DNA of 64,000 nt from Desulfuromonadales bacterium (GCA_030145205.1 JAQYVZ010000005.1:1-64000), one strand, 5' to 3'; counted from the first letter of the stretch, positions 21,501 to 30,271 are shown. A program made the numbers and translations. The notes: generated from the letters alone by a model not told the origin.

Positions 21501-24405
21501 CGGCGGCAGCATCAGCACCCAGAACGCTACAGCGATCGATATGTACAACACCGTGATCGGCGTAGACGGCATCACCCTGGATAGCGTCAGTGCTCGGGAA
21601 GCAGTCAACCCGGATGGCTCCGGCGTGATCCTCGAAGGGGTTTCCGGCGGCGACTTCGTGGCCACCAACGTGACCATCTACAACACCACATGGGGCGGCT
21701 TCGAGATGATCAACACCTCGGCCAATGTCGCCATCCTCGGCACTCTTGACGTTGACCTTGCCGGCACGGAAGGTCTGCTGATCGAAGAATCCTCGGGTGA
21801 CTTTACAGCTGATACAACCTTGATCACCCGCACCGGTGGCTCAGGTGTTGTGGTCTACAACAGCTCTGGAACGGTTGATTTGGGTGCGAACCTGGTGATC
21901 AATGAAACAGGTAATCATGGCATCGCCTTGTACAATTCAGCAGATTTCGCCCTGACGGGCGGAACCATTGACAACACGACAAACTCCGGCGTCTACGTTG
22001 TGGACACCAGCCTTTCCCTGGATGGCACACAGATCGGCGTCAGTGGTCCGATTGGTGCCGCTGGTGTTGCCGTTTCATCGGTCGACGCAGATGACATCAG
22101 TGTTGCACTCGATAACCTGACACTTTCCAATATCGGCACAACCGGTATTCTCCTCGACGGTTCGGCGGCAGGCAGCGGCACGCTGTATGTCACCAGCTTC
22201 GACAGCAATACGGTGACTGATGCAGGCTGGAAAGGCGTTGAGATCAATGCTGCGACGTTTGATGCTGATCCTCTCACCGCGGGCATTCAATCTGTCGTTG
22301 GCGGCACCACTACGATCGGCGACTCCGGGGATACCACGCAGATCAACCTTGCCGGCATGGTTCTTTACAACGTTGCCGGCTCCATTGGCTTTGACGAGCT
22401 GAATATTTACAACGATGGTGGCACCGGTCTCTACATCCGTGATGCTGGCGGCAAGACCGGTGATTTCGCTTTCTCGACGGCTGACGGCGAGGTCATTACC
22501 ACCAACGGAACTGCGATCGACATTGACCCGGTGGCACTTGATATGACTCTGTCCAACGTATCGAGCAGTGATGCAGGCAGCGCCGGCATCATCATGGACA
22601 CGGTCTCCGGCACGGTCAACATCGGTACCGTGGATATTTACAATAGCGGAACCGTAGGTGTGGCGATCAGCAACTCGACAGCTGACGTCTCGATCGGCAG
22701 TTTGGCCATCGATCGAACCGGCACAGAAGGCCTGCTGCTCGACAGCAATGACGGCAGCTTCACGGTCACCGGTGAAACGACCATCGACAACACCACCGGG
22801 GCCGGGGTAGCAGTCTACAACTCGGCAAGCAACGGCAGTGTCAGCTTCGCTGGCAATGTCACCATAAACGACAGCGCTGCGGAAGGAATTGCGCTGGTTG
22901 ACAATGCTGGCAATTTCGAGATCCTCGGCACGACAACCGTCGATAACGCCAGCGCCGCGAGTGTTGCGATCTACAACACTGTGGGGAATGAGTACATCGG
23001 TGATGTCGATCTCGGCATCGTCAATATTACGGATCGTCAGGCCACCGGCCTGTATATCTTCGGCACCAATGCCGCGATCAATGTCAACGACATCTCCATC
23101 GACGGCAATGATCCCACGGCCGGGATCTCCATTGAAGACACCGGCGCACTTGGCAGTGTGAGTATCACCAGCGCTTCTGTTTCCAACAGTGGTGCCGAAG
23201 GGATTGCCCTTTATGATAATGAGGGCGACGTGAGTGTTCTGGGCGGAACCATCAGCGCTGCCTCCGGAACCGCTTTCCTCGTGGACGGCGGCTCATCAGC
23301 AGTGGTTTACAATGGTTCCATTGTAAACAATTCGGTTGGTTACTCGGTCGAGATTGCCAATGTGACCGGAGGCTCGGTCAGCCTGGATGGTGACATCATC
23401 GACACGGGTCAGGGGATTTCCATTCATGACAACAGCGGTGGTGACATCAACTTCACCGGAACCACGCTCTCTCTGACCCCGGTGGTGCCGACCACAACGC
23501 CACTGAATGTTGTTGATAACAGTGGCAGCGTCATCACCTTCGACAATGACACCTTTACCCTGGTGTCCTCACTTGCCACAGCCCTGAATGCGACAGGTGG
23601 CGGCACACTGAACATTCTTGGCCCCGATAACGAGATTATCGCGCAAACCGGCCAAGCGGTGAATATCAGTGATATGGAGATTGATATTACCTTGAACACG
23701 ATTTTCTCGACTTCATCGTTGAGCGGAGTCGGTGTCTCCATTTACAATACCGCTGCCGGCAGTTCCTTTACCGTCCTTGGCGATGGCGCGATCCCGTCAC
23801 AGATTCTGGGCAGCCTTGGTGATGGCATCGTGATCGAAGACTCTGAAGGCACTTTCGTCTTCAACGATGTTGCGATTACCACGCCTATGTACAATGGTGT
23901 GGTTCTGACCAACAACGACGCCGATATCACCTTCAACGACCTGACGGTGATCGGATCGGCAACAAGTTCCGCTGGAGTCGCAGCAACGAACTCCAGCGTC
24001 ACGCTCAATAGCGCAACTCTGAGCAACACCTCATTCGCAGGTGTTTATGCAGAGGCGGATGACGGTGGAATTTACAATGTGGCGGTGCTTGATAGCACGA
24101 TCGGCACACCGATGGGTGGCATTATCGTCGGTTCGTACAACAGCAGCACCATCAATAGCGTGATCCAAGGGAACACCATCAGTTCGACAATTGATGATGT
24201 GGTCCTGCTCGGCGATGCTGATCTCAACCTCGGTGCATACCCAGCGACCCTGGTGGGCTATGGCTACAAACCGGAACCTTACGATGCGACGAGCAACGCA
24301 GAGCTCTTCAATGTGCTCTCAACCGAGAATACTTTGAGTGGGACAGTCTACAACTCCAGCACCCTGAACGTTGACTTGTACAATGCCGCCAGCCTGGGGT
24401 TCTGA
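12505..24405 (+). CDS. Giant inverse autotransporter with beta-helix passenger, about 3970 residues
   Basis: Outer-membrane adhesin-like protein of the inverse autotransporter (intimin/invasin-type) group. After a signal peptide (hydrophobic MVVFLLIFGLILLPVPM, cleavage near TASAA) comes the barrel, about 12640-13390: VDLTGKLGNERSLGDADLFI, GNYGLGFRKMLDEWIVGGYG and repeated strand pairs. A linker near 13480 (DDGAGGSGTVEDPFGTLNDA) leads into about 3500 residues of beta-helix. That passenger is made of 25-residue coils such as TGSVTVAGATTIYNSGGSGL plus five residues; two coil types alternate (VTVxGATTIYNSG and VSFNDTLDVDDS). No C-terminal lectin or Ig domain is seen; the protein ends SLGF. The start at 12505 has a perfect TAAGGAGGA five bases away; an in-frame ATG at 12466, also with a good GGGAGG, would add 13 residues. 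The gene has its own promoter and terminator. Adhesion is inferred from architecture. Confidence 0.88.
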   Translation: MINGNGKQLRRLLKELPVLAKDMVVFLLIFGLILLPVPMTASAAPMKKWGPHVDLTGKLGNERSLGDADLFIPVLQGPDSLFFLDLRFQRDDNDVKEGNYGLGFRKMLDEWIVGGYGFYDVRDTQYDNTFQQWTLGVEALSENYDARLNVYFADEDEEEIGGLAGVDRFEYAGNYLLYGGSYETSMSGVDAEIGGKLPGLAYPEIRGYVGGYYFDTDGTNEVSGPKGRLEVRFPDLFGWDGSLFEVGGEIRHDSVRDTDYFFTARLRIPFGSGTISQPVSSLTPLEKRMTERVMRDPDIVTVRVGSNTTQPLTLGEEPIDITHVNDDGAGGSGTVEDPFGTLNDAAGATTEIVLIHADSALDGDGYAMADDQRLLGESDEVDHLIETDQFGVITLPRVTEGTEVPVISNAEVGITAGNNTEISGLIVDAGGYNTGILLEDLTGPVDINRVDLISGATPLAVYNSSSSVVMDDVSITDGLYTNLYVSGGSADLTITNSALLQTAGTGGTLMDVDGGHTGTITLADSTSLTSEEGATWKGLNFYNADGTYNIQGPVTYLGDDNGIMVQSDSEGTIVFSGPVTIDNAGEFGINMSDSPGTLAFTGDAPLTVDNAAGDGIYVNNSGALIVQGAGNSVAATGGPALNVLDSATDMTFDSLASTNSDESGVLLYNVAGVGIDGNALTVTGNTVVMGATVNGIDVIESRTGSAVTFNGVTIGDSGVSGIYLEANAGSTTVNGPATIYNSSTGSGLEVVGNSGAVRFNDSLEITDSAQYGALIVSNSGPVAAGSSTTIGNSTLDGMYIAGNSAPVSAGATTIYNSGAFGLFAAGNLESVSINGLLDVDDSTLGGIMVSGNPGAFTVTGPTTVDNSGLAGVFVVGNGYNSVAFNSTLDVSNSGSDGVLIGSNTGSVTVAGATSIYNSAGSGLYIADNEQAVSFNDQLDIEDSSIYGALVAGNTGPVTVGGATTIQNSSVFGAYVVANEESVSFNSSLDITDTELVDGMYIAGNLAPVTIEGATTIYNSGGSGLFVAGNQDAVSFGNSLDVDDSGMMGVIVTGNTGAFTVEGPTTVDNSGLVGVYITGNGYNAVTFNDTLDVANSVSDGVLIGGNTGSVTVAGATTIYNSGGSGLYVDSNQQAVSFNDTLEIDDSVVYGMAVTNNDGDVTVADAINVDNSGNHGILLSMNDGEFSAGDTTVTNTGGAGIRVDTNYCSATFGDIYVEDTGNQGIYISATTGDFTAPTTTVYNSAAGYAGVEVGETQAAIDFGIVDILTDEQESTGLLTYNMATLNIDGGTIVANDATAIAMYNTTVAPGSVILSSATSNSADAEGIIMYDVDGGPVQIGSVIVTDSGTEGVAIYNSDSDVELTSVNVTTTGGTGVLLNSNTGAYNSTTINVTDAGLAGVTVYNTAGGVDLGQVTVTNTGLTGSGTSYGVWIAENDGTVAAGDTTIYNSVDAGVYVDTNNAAVAFGGDLSVYNSGAIGVRILDNADAVSVAGATTIYNSADHGMIVRNNAGPVSFYNAVSVTDTGDGIGPFEDGIRISQNGGPITFYNSVHIDDSIGSGLDISGNANTVTIAGPTTIYNSGGIGLFAENNQGSVVLEDTLEIRNSLHGMVLYRNDGPVTVDGAIDIYNSASVGFAADSNTAPVTFNDTLNVDRSGDIGMYVDNNSGPVSFYNTVTVDNSGDGALLFPLAEENGIQVSNNSGAVTFYNAVSVDNTEEDGLFVFRNSGAVAFNDTIAIDNSGSDGMRLVRNDGPITIEGATTIYNSTDIGLGIRNNTNAITFNDDVTVRNTELNDGIQIANNSGPVDVNGTVSVYNAGLVGVEVRTSDGNVTFDDLVVKETDAQGVLLDTNNGDFVVNNTTTVYNSAAGYAAVEVGETTGTVDLGTVDISTVAPEATGLLTYNVAALTIDGGTIAVTDATAIDMYNTTVLGGVTLTSATSDGAAAEGIVLDDVDGGPVSIDTVTVTNSGTEGVAIYNTASAVEITDLDVTTAGGHGLLLDGNTGSYNSATTDIVGVGGNGIMVVDNTMTADFGVTTVTDMDGTPSNGVVINNSTGTYTFDGLDITTYDGSGLVVDNSGVVEVFGSDNDILAYGGSSAGGAALDIYNSAVDLTFDTLSSYNSAVEGVSIDSTSGSLTVTGATTVHNSASIGVAIYNSPGLTSTVDVDLNTVTIDGAEGTAGMFLYGNDGSFVADATTISNSAGLGLAIVGNSGSVTFLDTVDVTESGSYGVGIAGNTGDVAIYNTVAIADSGMDGFIALGNDGDITLYNALTVSGSVYNGVHLTMNDGEFSAGDTTITDSGTNGLLIDTNYCSATFGNLVVQDTGNRGIYIIDTTGDFTAPTTTVYNSAAGYAAVEIGETQAAIDLGIVDIQTDKTEATGLLTYNMATLNIDGGTIVTTDATAVDMYNTTIFPGSVTLYNVTSIGADNEGIVLEDVDGGSFTVGQAIITNTGTDGIAIYNTTSAVEITDVDVTTAGGHGLLLDGNTTTYNSATTDIVGVGGDGIMIVDNTMTADFGITNVTDMDGTPSDGVVVYNSAGTYTFDALNVTTYDGSGLVAYNSGVVEVFGSDNDILAYGGSSSGGAALDIYNSAVDLTFDTLSSYNSAIDGVVLDSASGSLTVTGATIVNNSAGIGVAIYNSPGFTSTVDVDLNTVNIDNTEGPVAMYLSGNEGSFAADATTIDNSLGDGLYVHENYNSVTFNETLTVSNSGAMTGSVVIASNNDTVTVEGATNIYNSSGMVGLLVMGNEADVIFNDLVDVEQTAGIGLYVFDNGYNAVTFNDTVDVTDSGTGGLYITANDGAVTVAGATTIYNSGAVGLAITNNTDAVTFLDTVSVTESDQVGIGVGSNSGDVTIYNTVEVTDSGIDGFFVINNDGDVSLNKDLTVTDSLYNGVHLSVNNGEFSVAGATSIYNSGTTGLLIDTNYNSATFASLEVGDTGSQGIYITDTTGDVTSGSTTVYNGAANFAAVEIDTTLAAIDLGSVDITTTAYNAIGLLTNEVDNLTIRGGSISTQNATAIDMYNTVIGVDGITLDSVSAREAVNPDGSGVILEGVSGGDFVATNVTIYNTTWGGFEMINTSANVAILGTLDVDLAGTEGLLIEESSGDFTADTTLITRTGGSGVVVYNSSGTVDLGANLVINETGNHGIALYNSADFALTGGTIDNTTNSGVYVVDTSLSLDGTQIGVSGPIGAAGVAVSSVDADDISVALDNLTLSNIGTTGILLDGSAAGSGTLYVTSFDSNTVTDAGWKGVEINAATFDADPLTAGIQSVVGGTTTIGDSGDTTQINLAGMVLYNVAGSIGFDELNIYNDGGTGLYIRDAGGKTGDFAFSTADGEVITTNGTAIDIDPVALDMTLSNVSSSDAGSAGIIMDTVSGTVNIGTVDIYNSGTVGVAISNSTADVSIGSLAIDRTGTEGLLLDSNDGSFTVTGETTIDNTTGAGVAVYNSASNGSVSFAGNVTINDSAAEGIALVDNAGNFEILGTTTVDNASAASVAIYNTVGNEYIGDVDLGIVNITDRQATGLYIFGTNAAINVNDISIDGNDPTAGISIEDTGALGSVSITSASVSNSGAEGIALYDNEGDVSVLGGTISAASGTAFLVDGGSSAVVYNGSIVNNSVGYSVEIANVTGGSVSLDGDIIDTGQGISIHDNSGGDINFTGTTLSLTPVVPTTTPLNVVDNSGSVITFDNDTFTLVSSLATALNATGGGTLNILGPDNEIIAQTGQAVNISDMEIDITLNTIFSTSSLSGVGVSIYNTAAGSSFTVLGDGAIPSQILGSLGDGIVIEDSEGTFVFNDVAITTPMYNGVVLTNNDADITFNDLTVIGSATSSAGVAATNSSVTLNSATLSNTSFAGVYAEADDGGIYNVAVLDSTIGTPMGGIIVGSYNSSTINSVIQGNTISSTIDDVVLLGDADLNLGAYPATLVGYGYKPEPYDATSNAELFNVLSTENTLSGTVYNSSTLNVDLYNAASLGF
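18081..19020 (+). repeat. Long internal duplication in the adhesin, copy 1
   Basis: This 0.94-kb segment is closely similar to 19524-20466. It begins TVYNSAAGYAAVEV and ends STVDVDLNTVTID. Landmarks such as VVEVFGSDNDILAYGGSS occur at the same relative place in both copies, shifted by 1443 then 1446 bases (one extra codon in copy 2). Earlier and later partial copies of its first section start near 16221 and 21360. Confidence 0.85.
19524..20466 (+). repeat. Long internal duplication in the adhesin, copy 2
   Basis: Second copy of 18081-19020. Differences include DNS in copy 1 (LVVDNSGVVEV) becoming YNS in copy 2 (LVAYNSGVVEV), which shows the Asp-to-Tyr switch at the coil corner directly. Long near-identical tracts make loss or gain of a 1.44-kb in-frame block by recombination plausible. 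Confidence 0.85.
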
Positions 24406-24437
24406 TGAACTGACGAAGATTTGAATTGAATGGAATC

Positions 24438-24466
24438 GGCCCGGGAGAAATCCCGGGCCTTTTTTT
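24438..24466 (+). terminator. Terminator of the giant adhesin gene
   Basis: GGCCCGGGA-GAAA-TCCCGGGCC with a seven-T tail (24460-24466): a 9-bp GC-rich stem with a GNRA-type loop. Confidence 0.95.
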
Positions 24467-24509
24467 GTGAAACGGTTCAAGAACAAGAACCCGTCCCATC
24501 TGACTTGCC

Positions 24510-24530
24510 CCTCTCCCTTGACGGGAGAGG
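24510..24530. repeat. Short palindromic intergenic element
   Basis: CCTCTCCC-TTGAC-GGGAGAGG forms a perfect 8-bp stem. No T-run follows on either strand, so it is not an intrinsic terminator. It resembles the short dispersed palindromes found between genes in many proteobacterial genomes, but only one copy is in this window. The rest of the 24467-24696 gap shows no gene that I can support. Confidence 0.4.
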
Positions 24531-24696
24531 AAGCACCAGAGGTAATGACCCCGCCACCGCGCGGCAACAGGGCTCCGTAGCAAAAACCAAGAGCTCCGGA
24601 ACCGACGATAGCAATTTCATCTCGCCCGAAAGTTCAGCACAAAGTCACGTTTCTGGTGAGCCTTTTCGCATATATTATGAATTTATAAGGGTTTTG

Positions 24697-24725
24697 TTGA
24701 CCGGATTTTTTTGATGTGATAGAGT
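24697..24725 (+). promoter_or_regulatory. Putative promoter of carD
   Basis: TTGACC (24697-24702), 17-base spacer, TAGAGT (24720-24725), followed 28 bases later by the carD start. Confidence 0.55.
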
Positions 24726-24752
24726 TGATCTTTCATGGGAGAGAATCTAATT

Positions 24753-25238
24753 ATGTTTAAGGTTGGTGATCGCGCTGTTTATCCGGCGCAGGGCGTCGGA
24801 GTCGTAGAGTCCATAGAAGCCCGGGAGTTCTCCGGGCAAAAACACAAGTTCTATATCCTGCGCATCCTTGACAACGACATGACCATCATGGTCCCGGTGA
24901 CGAACGCCACTCACGTCGGCATGCGCACCCTGATCAGTAAAGACAAGGTCGATTCAATATACAGCGTCCTTGGCGAAAAGCAAGCCGGCAACATGGCGAT
25001 CGCCTCCTGGAGCCGCCGTCAGCGTGAGTATAACGATAAGATCAAGACGGGCGACCCGAAAGAGGTAGCCGAAGTCTTGCGGGAACTCTACCTGATCAGG
25101 GAAGCGAAAGAGCTCTCCTACGGCGAAAAAAAGGTGTTGGAACTCGCCCGCCGTCTGCTGGTCCTCGAACTTTCACTGGCAGAGGGCGTCACGGAAAACA
25201 ACGTGGAGCAACGGCTCGAAAACATGGTCATCAACTGA
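24753..25238 (+). CDS. carD: CarD family transcriptional regulator
   Basis: RNA-polymerase-binding regulator of about 161 residues. The N-terminal RID/Tudor-like domain is evident from MFKVGDRAVYPAQGVGVVES, and the C terminus is helical (LRELYLIREAKELSYGEKKVLELARRLL), as in CarD proteins that stabilise open complexes at rRNA and other promoters. I chose the ATG at 24753 because it gives the conserved FKVGDxAVYPxHG-type start and has GGAGAG nine bases upstream; the earlier in-frame ATG at 24735 lacks a ribosome site. It is followed by two hairpins before ispD, so linkage with ispD is probably positional. Confidence 0.92.
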   Translation: MFKVGDRAVYPAQGVGVVESIEAREFSGQKHKFYILRILDNDMTIMVPVTNATHVGMRTLISKDKVDSIYSVLGEKQAGNMAIASWSRRQREYNDKIKTGDPKEVAEVLRELYLIREAKELSYGEKKVLELARRLLVLELSLAEGVTENNVEQRLENMVIN

Positions 25239-25261
25239 CCTTAACCGAGTTCCGCATCAGG

Positions 25262-25290
25262 CCAGGTGTTCGCAAACACCTGGTTTTTTT
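25262..25290 (+). terminator. Terminator after carD
   Basis: CCAGGTGTT-CGCA-AACACCTGG followed by seven T. Confidence 0.94.
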
Positions 25291-25381
25291 GTGCGTGCCG
25301 CCCCCGCGCGGACGAAACGACACCGGTTCGGCACAACACGCAACAAAAGTTATTCTCAATTCCCGGCAAATAGGGTAAAAG

Positions 25382-25411
25382 AAAGGACGGTACACAAACC
25401 GTCCTTTTTCT
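25382..25411 (+). terminator. Second hairpin, before ispD
   Basis: AAAGGACGGT-ACACAA-ACCGTCCTTTTT is an A/T-flanked intrinsic terminator shape ending only about 20 bases before the ispD start. It could be a backup terminator for carD or an attenuator in the ispD leader. Confidence 0.7.
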
Positions 25412-25430
25412 GTTTCAAGAGTGCGTTTTT

Positions 25431-26132
25431 ATGAAGGTTCATGCCATCGTCCCGGCCGCTGGCGCTGGGCGGCGTTTCGGCGCTGACATCAAAAAACAAT
25501 ACTTGACGCTGGGAGACCGGCCACTACTCGCCGTGACCCTGGAACGGCTGGCCAGCCACCCGCAGGTGGCCTCTATTTACGTCGTCGCGCCTGCTGACGA
25601 GCTGGGCTATTGCCGGCACGAGGTGATTGAACGTTACGGCATTGCCAAGATTGCCGGCCTGGTTGAAGGCGGCGTAGAGCGGCAGGATTCTGTCCGCAAC
25701 GGCCTGCTGGCCTGCACAGCGGCCGACGACGACATAATCCTGATCCACGATGGCGTGCGACCCTTGTTGCCTTTGGCGGCGCTGGATAACTTGATCGCCA
25801 AGGCCACGCTTGAGGGAGGCAGTCTACTGGCAATCCCCGCTCGCGACACCATCAAGGAAGCTGACAATGGCAAGGTGGTCCGGACCCTTGACCGCAGCCA
25901 CCTGTGGCAGGCTCAAACCCCCCAGGCCTTCCGCTACGAACGAATTCTCGATGCCCACCGTCGGGCTCAGCGCGCTGGCTACCTGGGGACGGATGATGCG
26001 TCCCTGCTGGAGTGGTGCGGTTGGCCGGTTGCAGTCGTTGAGGGCAGTACCTATAATCTCAAAGTGACCACGCCGGACGACCTGGCTCTGGCCAAGGCCT
26101 TGCTGGCGGCCGAAGAGGAGAAAACGCGATGA
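25431..26132 (+). CDS. ispD: 2-C-methyl-D-erythritol 4-phosphate cytidylyltransferase
   Basis: Third step of the non-mevalonate isoprenoid pathway: CTP plus methylerythritol phosphate to CDP-methylerythritol. It has 233 residues. The nucleotide-binding start [20 protein letters not shown] contains the Gly-rich loop with the catalytic Arg and Lys. Further marks are [13 protein letters not shown] and [11 protein letters not shown], both characteristic of IspD. It overlaps ispF by four bases (ATGA), so the two are translationally coupled and act two steps apart in the same pathway. Confidence 0.97.
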   Translation: MKVHAIVPAAGAGRRFGADIKKQYLTLGDRPLLAVTLERLASHPQVASIYVVAPADELGYCRHEVIERYGIAKIAGLVEGGVERQDSVRNGLLACTAADDDIILIHDGVRPLLPLAALDNLIAKATLEGGSLLAIPARDTIKEADNGKVVRTLDRSHLWQAQTPQAFRYERILDAHRRAQRAGYLGTDDASLLEWCGWPVAVVEGSTYNLKVTTPDDLALAKALLAAEEEKTR

Positions 26133-26605
26133 TGCGCATCGGACATGGTTTCGACGTCCACCGCCTGGTAGAGGATCGACCGCTGATTCTGGGTGGTGTC
26201 ACCATCCCTTACGCCCTGGGTTTGCTCGGACACTCCGATGCCGACGTGCTGCTGCACGCCGTTTGCGATGCCATTCTGGGCGCGCTTGGTCTGGGCGATA
26301 TCGGCCGTTACTTCCCCGACAGCGATCCGGGCTATCGCGGCATCGACAGCATGAAGCTGCTTGATCATGTCATCGGCCTGGCTCACAACCGCGATTACCA
26401 GATCAGCAATCTGGATGTGACCGTGATTGCCCAGCGCCCGAAACTGGCGCCCCATGTCGACCAGATGATCACCAACCTGGCGCGCACCTGCCGGGTCACT
26501 GCCGACCGGATCAATATCAAAGCAACCACCACAGAAGAACTCGGCTATACCGGACGGGGCGAAGGAATTTCCGCCCACGCCGTTGTCTTGATGACCAAGG
26601 TCTAG
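26129..26605 (+). CDS. ispF: 2-C-methyl-D-erythritol 2,4-cyclodiphosphate synthase
   Basis: Converts CDP-methylerythritol 2-phosphate to the cyclodiphosphate, releasing CMP. It has 158 residues, the usual size of this trimeric enzyme. Metal ligands are visible in GHGFDVHRL (Asp-x-His) and in [27 protein letters not shown]; the C-terminal [21 protein letters not shown] is the family signature. Coupled to ispD by overlap; glnS follows after 15 bases. Confidence 0.98.
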   Translation: MMRIGHGFDVHRLVEDRPLILGGVTIPYALGLLGHSDADVLLHAVCDAILGALGLGDIGRYFPDSDPGYRGIDSMKLLDHVIGLAHNRDYQISNLDVTVIAQRPKLAPHVDQMITNLARTCRVTADRINIKATTTEELGYTGRGEGISAHAVVLMTKV

Positions 26606-26620
26606 GAGGACCCCATTTTC

Positions 26621-28300
<1,680 letters not shown>

Positions 28301-28313
28301 ACGACAGAGGGAC

Positions 28314-30179
28314 ATGTCACGACATAACCTGCAGATTCTCATTTTTGACAATGGCATGGAGCTTTGCCACGACCTGGGCAGCTGGCTGAAAAAAGACGGG
28401 CATGCTGTAACCTGCCTTGCCGCCAAGGACTTCTGGACGACAGATTTTTCAGAGGTCCAGCCAAACTTGATCATTTACGAGCTCCTTACAGGCTCCGGCG
28501 ACGAATTGTCGCTTTACCGACGCGTCAGGTCACGCAAAGCCTTTCGGCAGTTGCCGGTCATTGTCGTCAGTGAAAACAGCGGCCTCGAATACGAGATGCT
28601 TGACATCTTAGATTTCCAGACCCGCCCTTTCGATCGAGCGCGATTTCTCAACACCATCAAACGCATCGACCTGGAGGTGGGAGCAAAACAACTATGCCCC
28701 TTGACGCCAGCGCAGCTCCAGCCCTTTAAAGCATTCCTGCTCACGCACAGTGGGTTGCACTTCAGCCAACATAACCTGCGTATGCTCGAGCGCGGTTTGT
28801 TGCGGCGCATGCAGACTTTACAAATCACCCGCCCTGATGACTATTTTGGCTATCTCGAATCGACCGCCAATAATTATGATGAGCTCAACAAACTTCTGGG
28901 ATTGCTTACCGTTGGCGAAACCTGCTTCTTTCGATATCGGGCCCACCGTGAGGCCCTTCTGCATTTTGTCCTCCCCCAAATTATCACCCACAATCAGAAA
29001 CAGAAGAAGCTGAGGATCTGGTCTGCAGGGTGTTCTACAGGAGAAGAGCCTTACTCTCTGGCCATTCTGTTGCAGGAACACTTTCCGGAACTCGCCGATT
29101 GGGATGTTCAGATTATTGCCACAGACATTAACAAACGTGCCTTGCGTCAAGCCAGAGAAGGTGTTTACGGACCACGCTCGCTACGTCTGGTCGAAGACTC
29201 TTTGCGTCGGCGTTATTTTCGGCAGGCTGGAGGCTACTACCAGCTGCAGCCACGCATTCGCAAGCTGGTGCACTTTAGCTACCTCAACCTGCAGACAGTA
29301 GACTCTTTTCCTGCCCCATCGGACGCTACAGACAATCTTGATCTGCTGCTCTGTCGAAATGTCCTGATCTATTTCGAGCTTGGCACGATTCGCCGCATTG
29401 TCGAACAATTCAGTGCGAATTTGAAACCATCCGGATTTCTGTTCATGGGACATGCGGAAACCATGCAGAACGTTTCCGACCGATTTAAACGTCTTGATCA
29501 CCATGGTTCATTTTTTTACCAGCTGAAGCCTCCCGAACCAGCTCTGGTCGAGGCCTTGGCACAGAGAAAACCTCAAGCGGCAGCAGTCTCGCCTCCCAAG
29601 GCCCCTGCAACAACCAGGTCGGCGAAAGCAACGGCACCGGCCTCGCCCGGCCTCAACAAAGTTCAAGACCAAGCAGACCGACTCTACACGGCCGCCATGA
29701 GTGCCTTTGAGCATGAATTTTTCGAGAAGGCGAACCAACTTTTCGACGAGGCGTTAAACAGCCACCCAAAACACCCCCCCTCTCTGGTTGGCAAAGGTCT
29801 CCTGATGGCCAATCAAGGAGACTACGCTGCGGCCAACAAATATTGCGCCCAGGCAATCGCCCAGAATGACCTCCTGCCGGAAGCTTACATGCTGCGGGGT
29901 TTGGTTCTGGATATGCAGGGTCACCTGGAGCGCGCATTGGTCGAGTTTCAAAAGGTTCTGTGGCTGGACGGACACTTCATCATGGCACATTACCTGATGG
30001 CCAAGATACATGGCCGCCTTGACCGACCCGCCCAGGCATCCCGATCTCTGCGCAATACCATTTCCAGTCTGGAGCGACTGCCCGGTCAAGAGATCATTCC
30101 ATTCTCGGGAGGTCTTTCCCGAAGCGTTTTCCTGGAAATTGCGCATCGCGAATTTGCCGAAAAAGCGACCAACCCTTGA
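28314..30179 (+). CDS. cheR: CheR-type methyltransferase with pseudo-receiver and TPR domains
   Basis: A 621-residue, three-part chemoreceptor methyltransferase. Residues 1-125 fold like a receiver (ILIFDNGMELCHDLGSWL...) but the phospho-acceptor position reads LIIYELL, without Asp, so it is a pseudo-receiver. Residues 130-400 are CheR: GETCFFR, the SAM-binding WSAGCSTGEEPYSLAILL, and LLCRNVLIYF. The C terminus (about 440-600) has TPR repeats (AMSAFEHEFFEKANQLFDEA). CheR-TPR fusions are known from FrzF-like proteins. The ATG at 28314, after AGAGGG, is the supported start; the frame is open further upstream within glnS. It opens the chemosensory cluster. It would methylate the MCP at 30978. 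Confidence 0.92.
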   Translation: MSRHNLQILIFDNGMELCHDLGSWLKKDGHAVTCLAAKDFWTTDFSEVQPNLIIYELLTGSGDELSLYRRVRSRKAFRQLPVIVVSENSGLEYEMLDILDFQTRPFDRARFLNTIKRIDLEVGAKQLCPLTPAQLQPFKAFLLTHSGLHFSQHNLRMLERGLLRRMQTLQITRPDDYFGYLESTANNYDELNKLLGLLTVGETCFFRYRAHREALLHFVLPQIITHNQKQKKLRIWSAGCSTGEEPYSLAILLQEHFPELADWDVQIIATDINKRALRQAREGVYGPRSLRLVEDSLRRRYFRQAGGYYQLQPRIRKLVHFSYLNLQTVDSFPAPSDATDNLDLLLCRNVLIYFELGTIRRIVEQFSANLKPSGFLFMGHAETMQNVSDRFKRLDHHGSFFYQLKPPEPALVEALAQRKPQAAAVSPPKAPATTRSAKATAPASPGLNKVQDQADRLYTAAMSAFEHEFFEKANQLFDEALNSHPKHPPSLVGKGLLMANQGDYAAANKYCAQAIAQNDLLPEAYMLRGLVLDMQGHLERALVEFQKVLWLDGHFIMAHYLMAKIHGRLDRPAQASRSLRNTISSLERLPGQEIIPFSGGLSRSVFLEIAHREFAEKATNP

Positions 30180-30271
30180 TTTCCCCGGTTAGCCAAATTC
30201 TCTCCACAACATTTTTCTTTTAAGATGACCCTCTCTCCCTGAAAAATTCGTACATATTAGCATTGTAGAGT

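Larger units (their letters stand above)
13790..24300 (+). repeat. 75-bp coding repeats (25-residue beta-helix coils) of the adhesin passenger
   Basis: The passenger is periodic at 75 bases. Three consecutive coils near 15822-16046 each measure exactly 25 residues when aligned at the Asn that ends each coil. Coil position 13 is usually Asp or Tyr and position 14 is Asn, giving DNS or YNS. I count about 77 Tyr-Asn dipeptides over the protein. The codons vary (TAC/TAT with AAC/AAT), so the repeat is kept at protein level. Coil count is roughly 140 by length. Confidence 0.85.

Noticed and set aside
13790-24300. Regularly spaced repeats that might suggest a CRISPR or satellite array
   Set aside because: The repeats are in one open frame with synonymous variation and a beta-helix coil pattern; there are no conserved direct repeats with unique spacers.
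24430-24714. 94-codon open frame after the adhesin
   Set aside because: It starts inside the terminator and contains a palindrome; no ribosome site.
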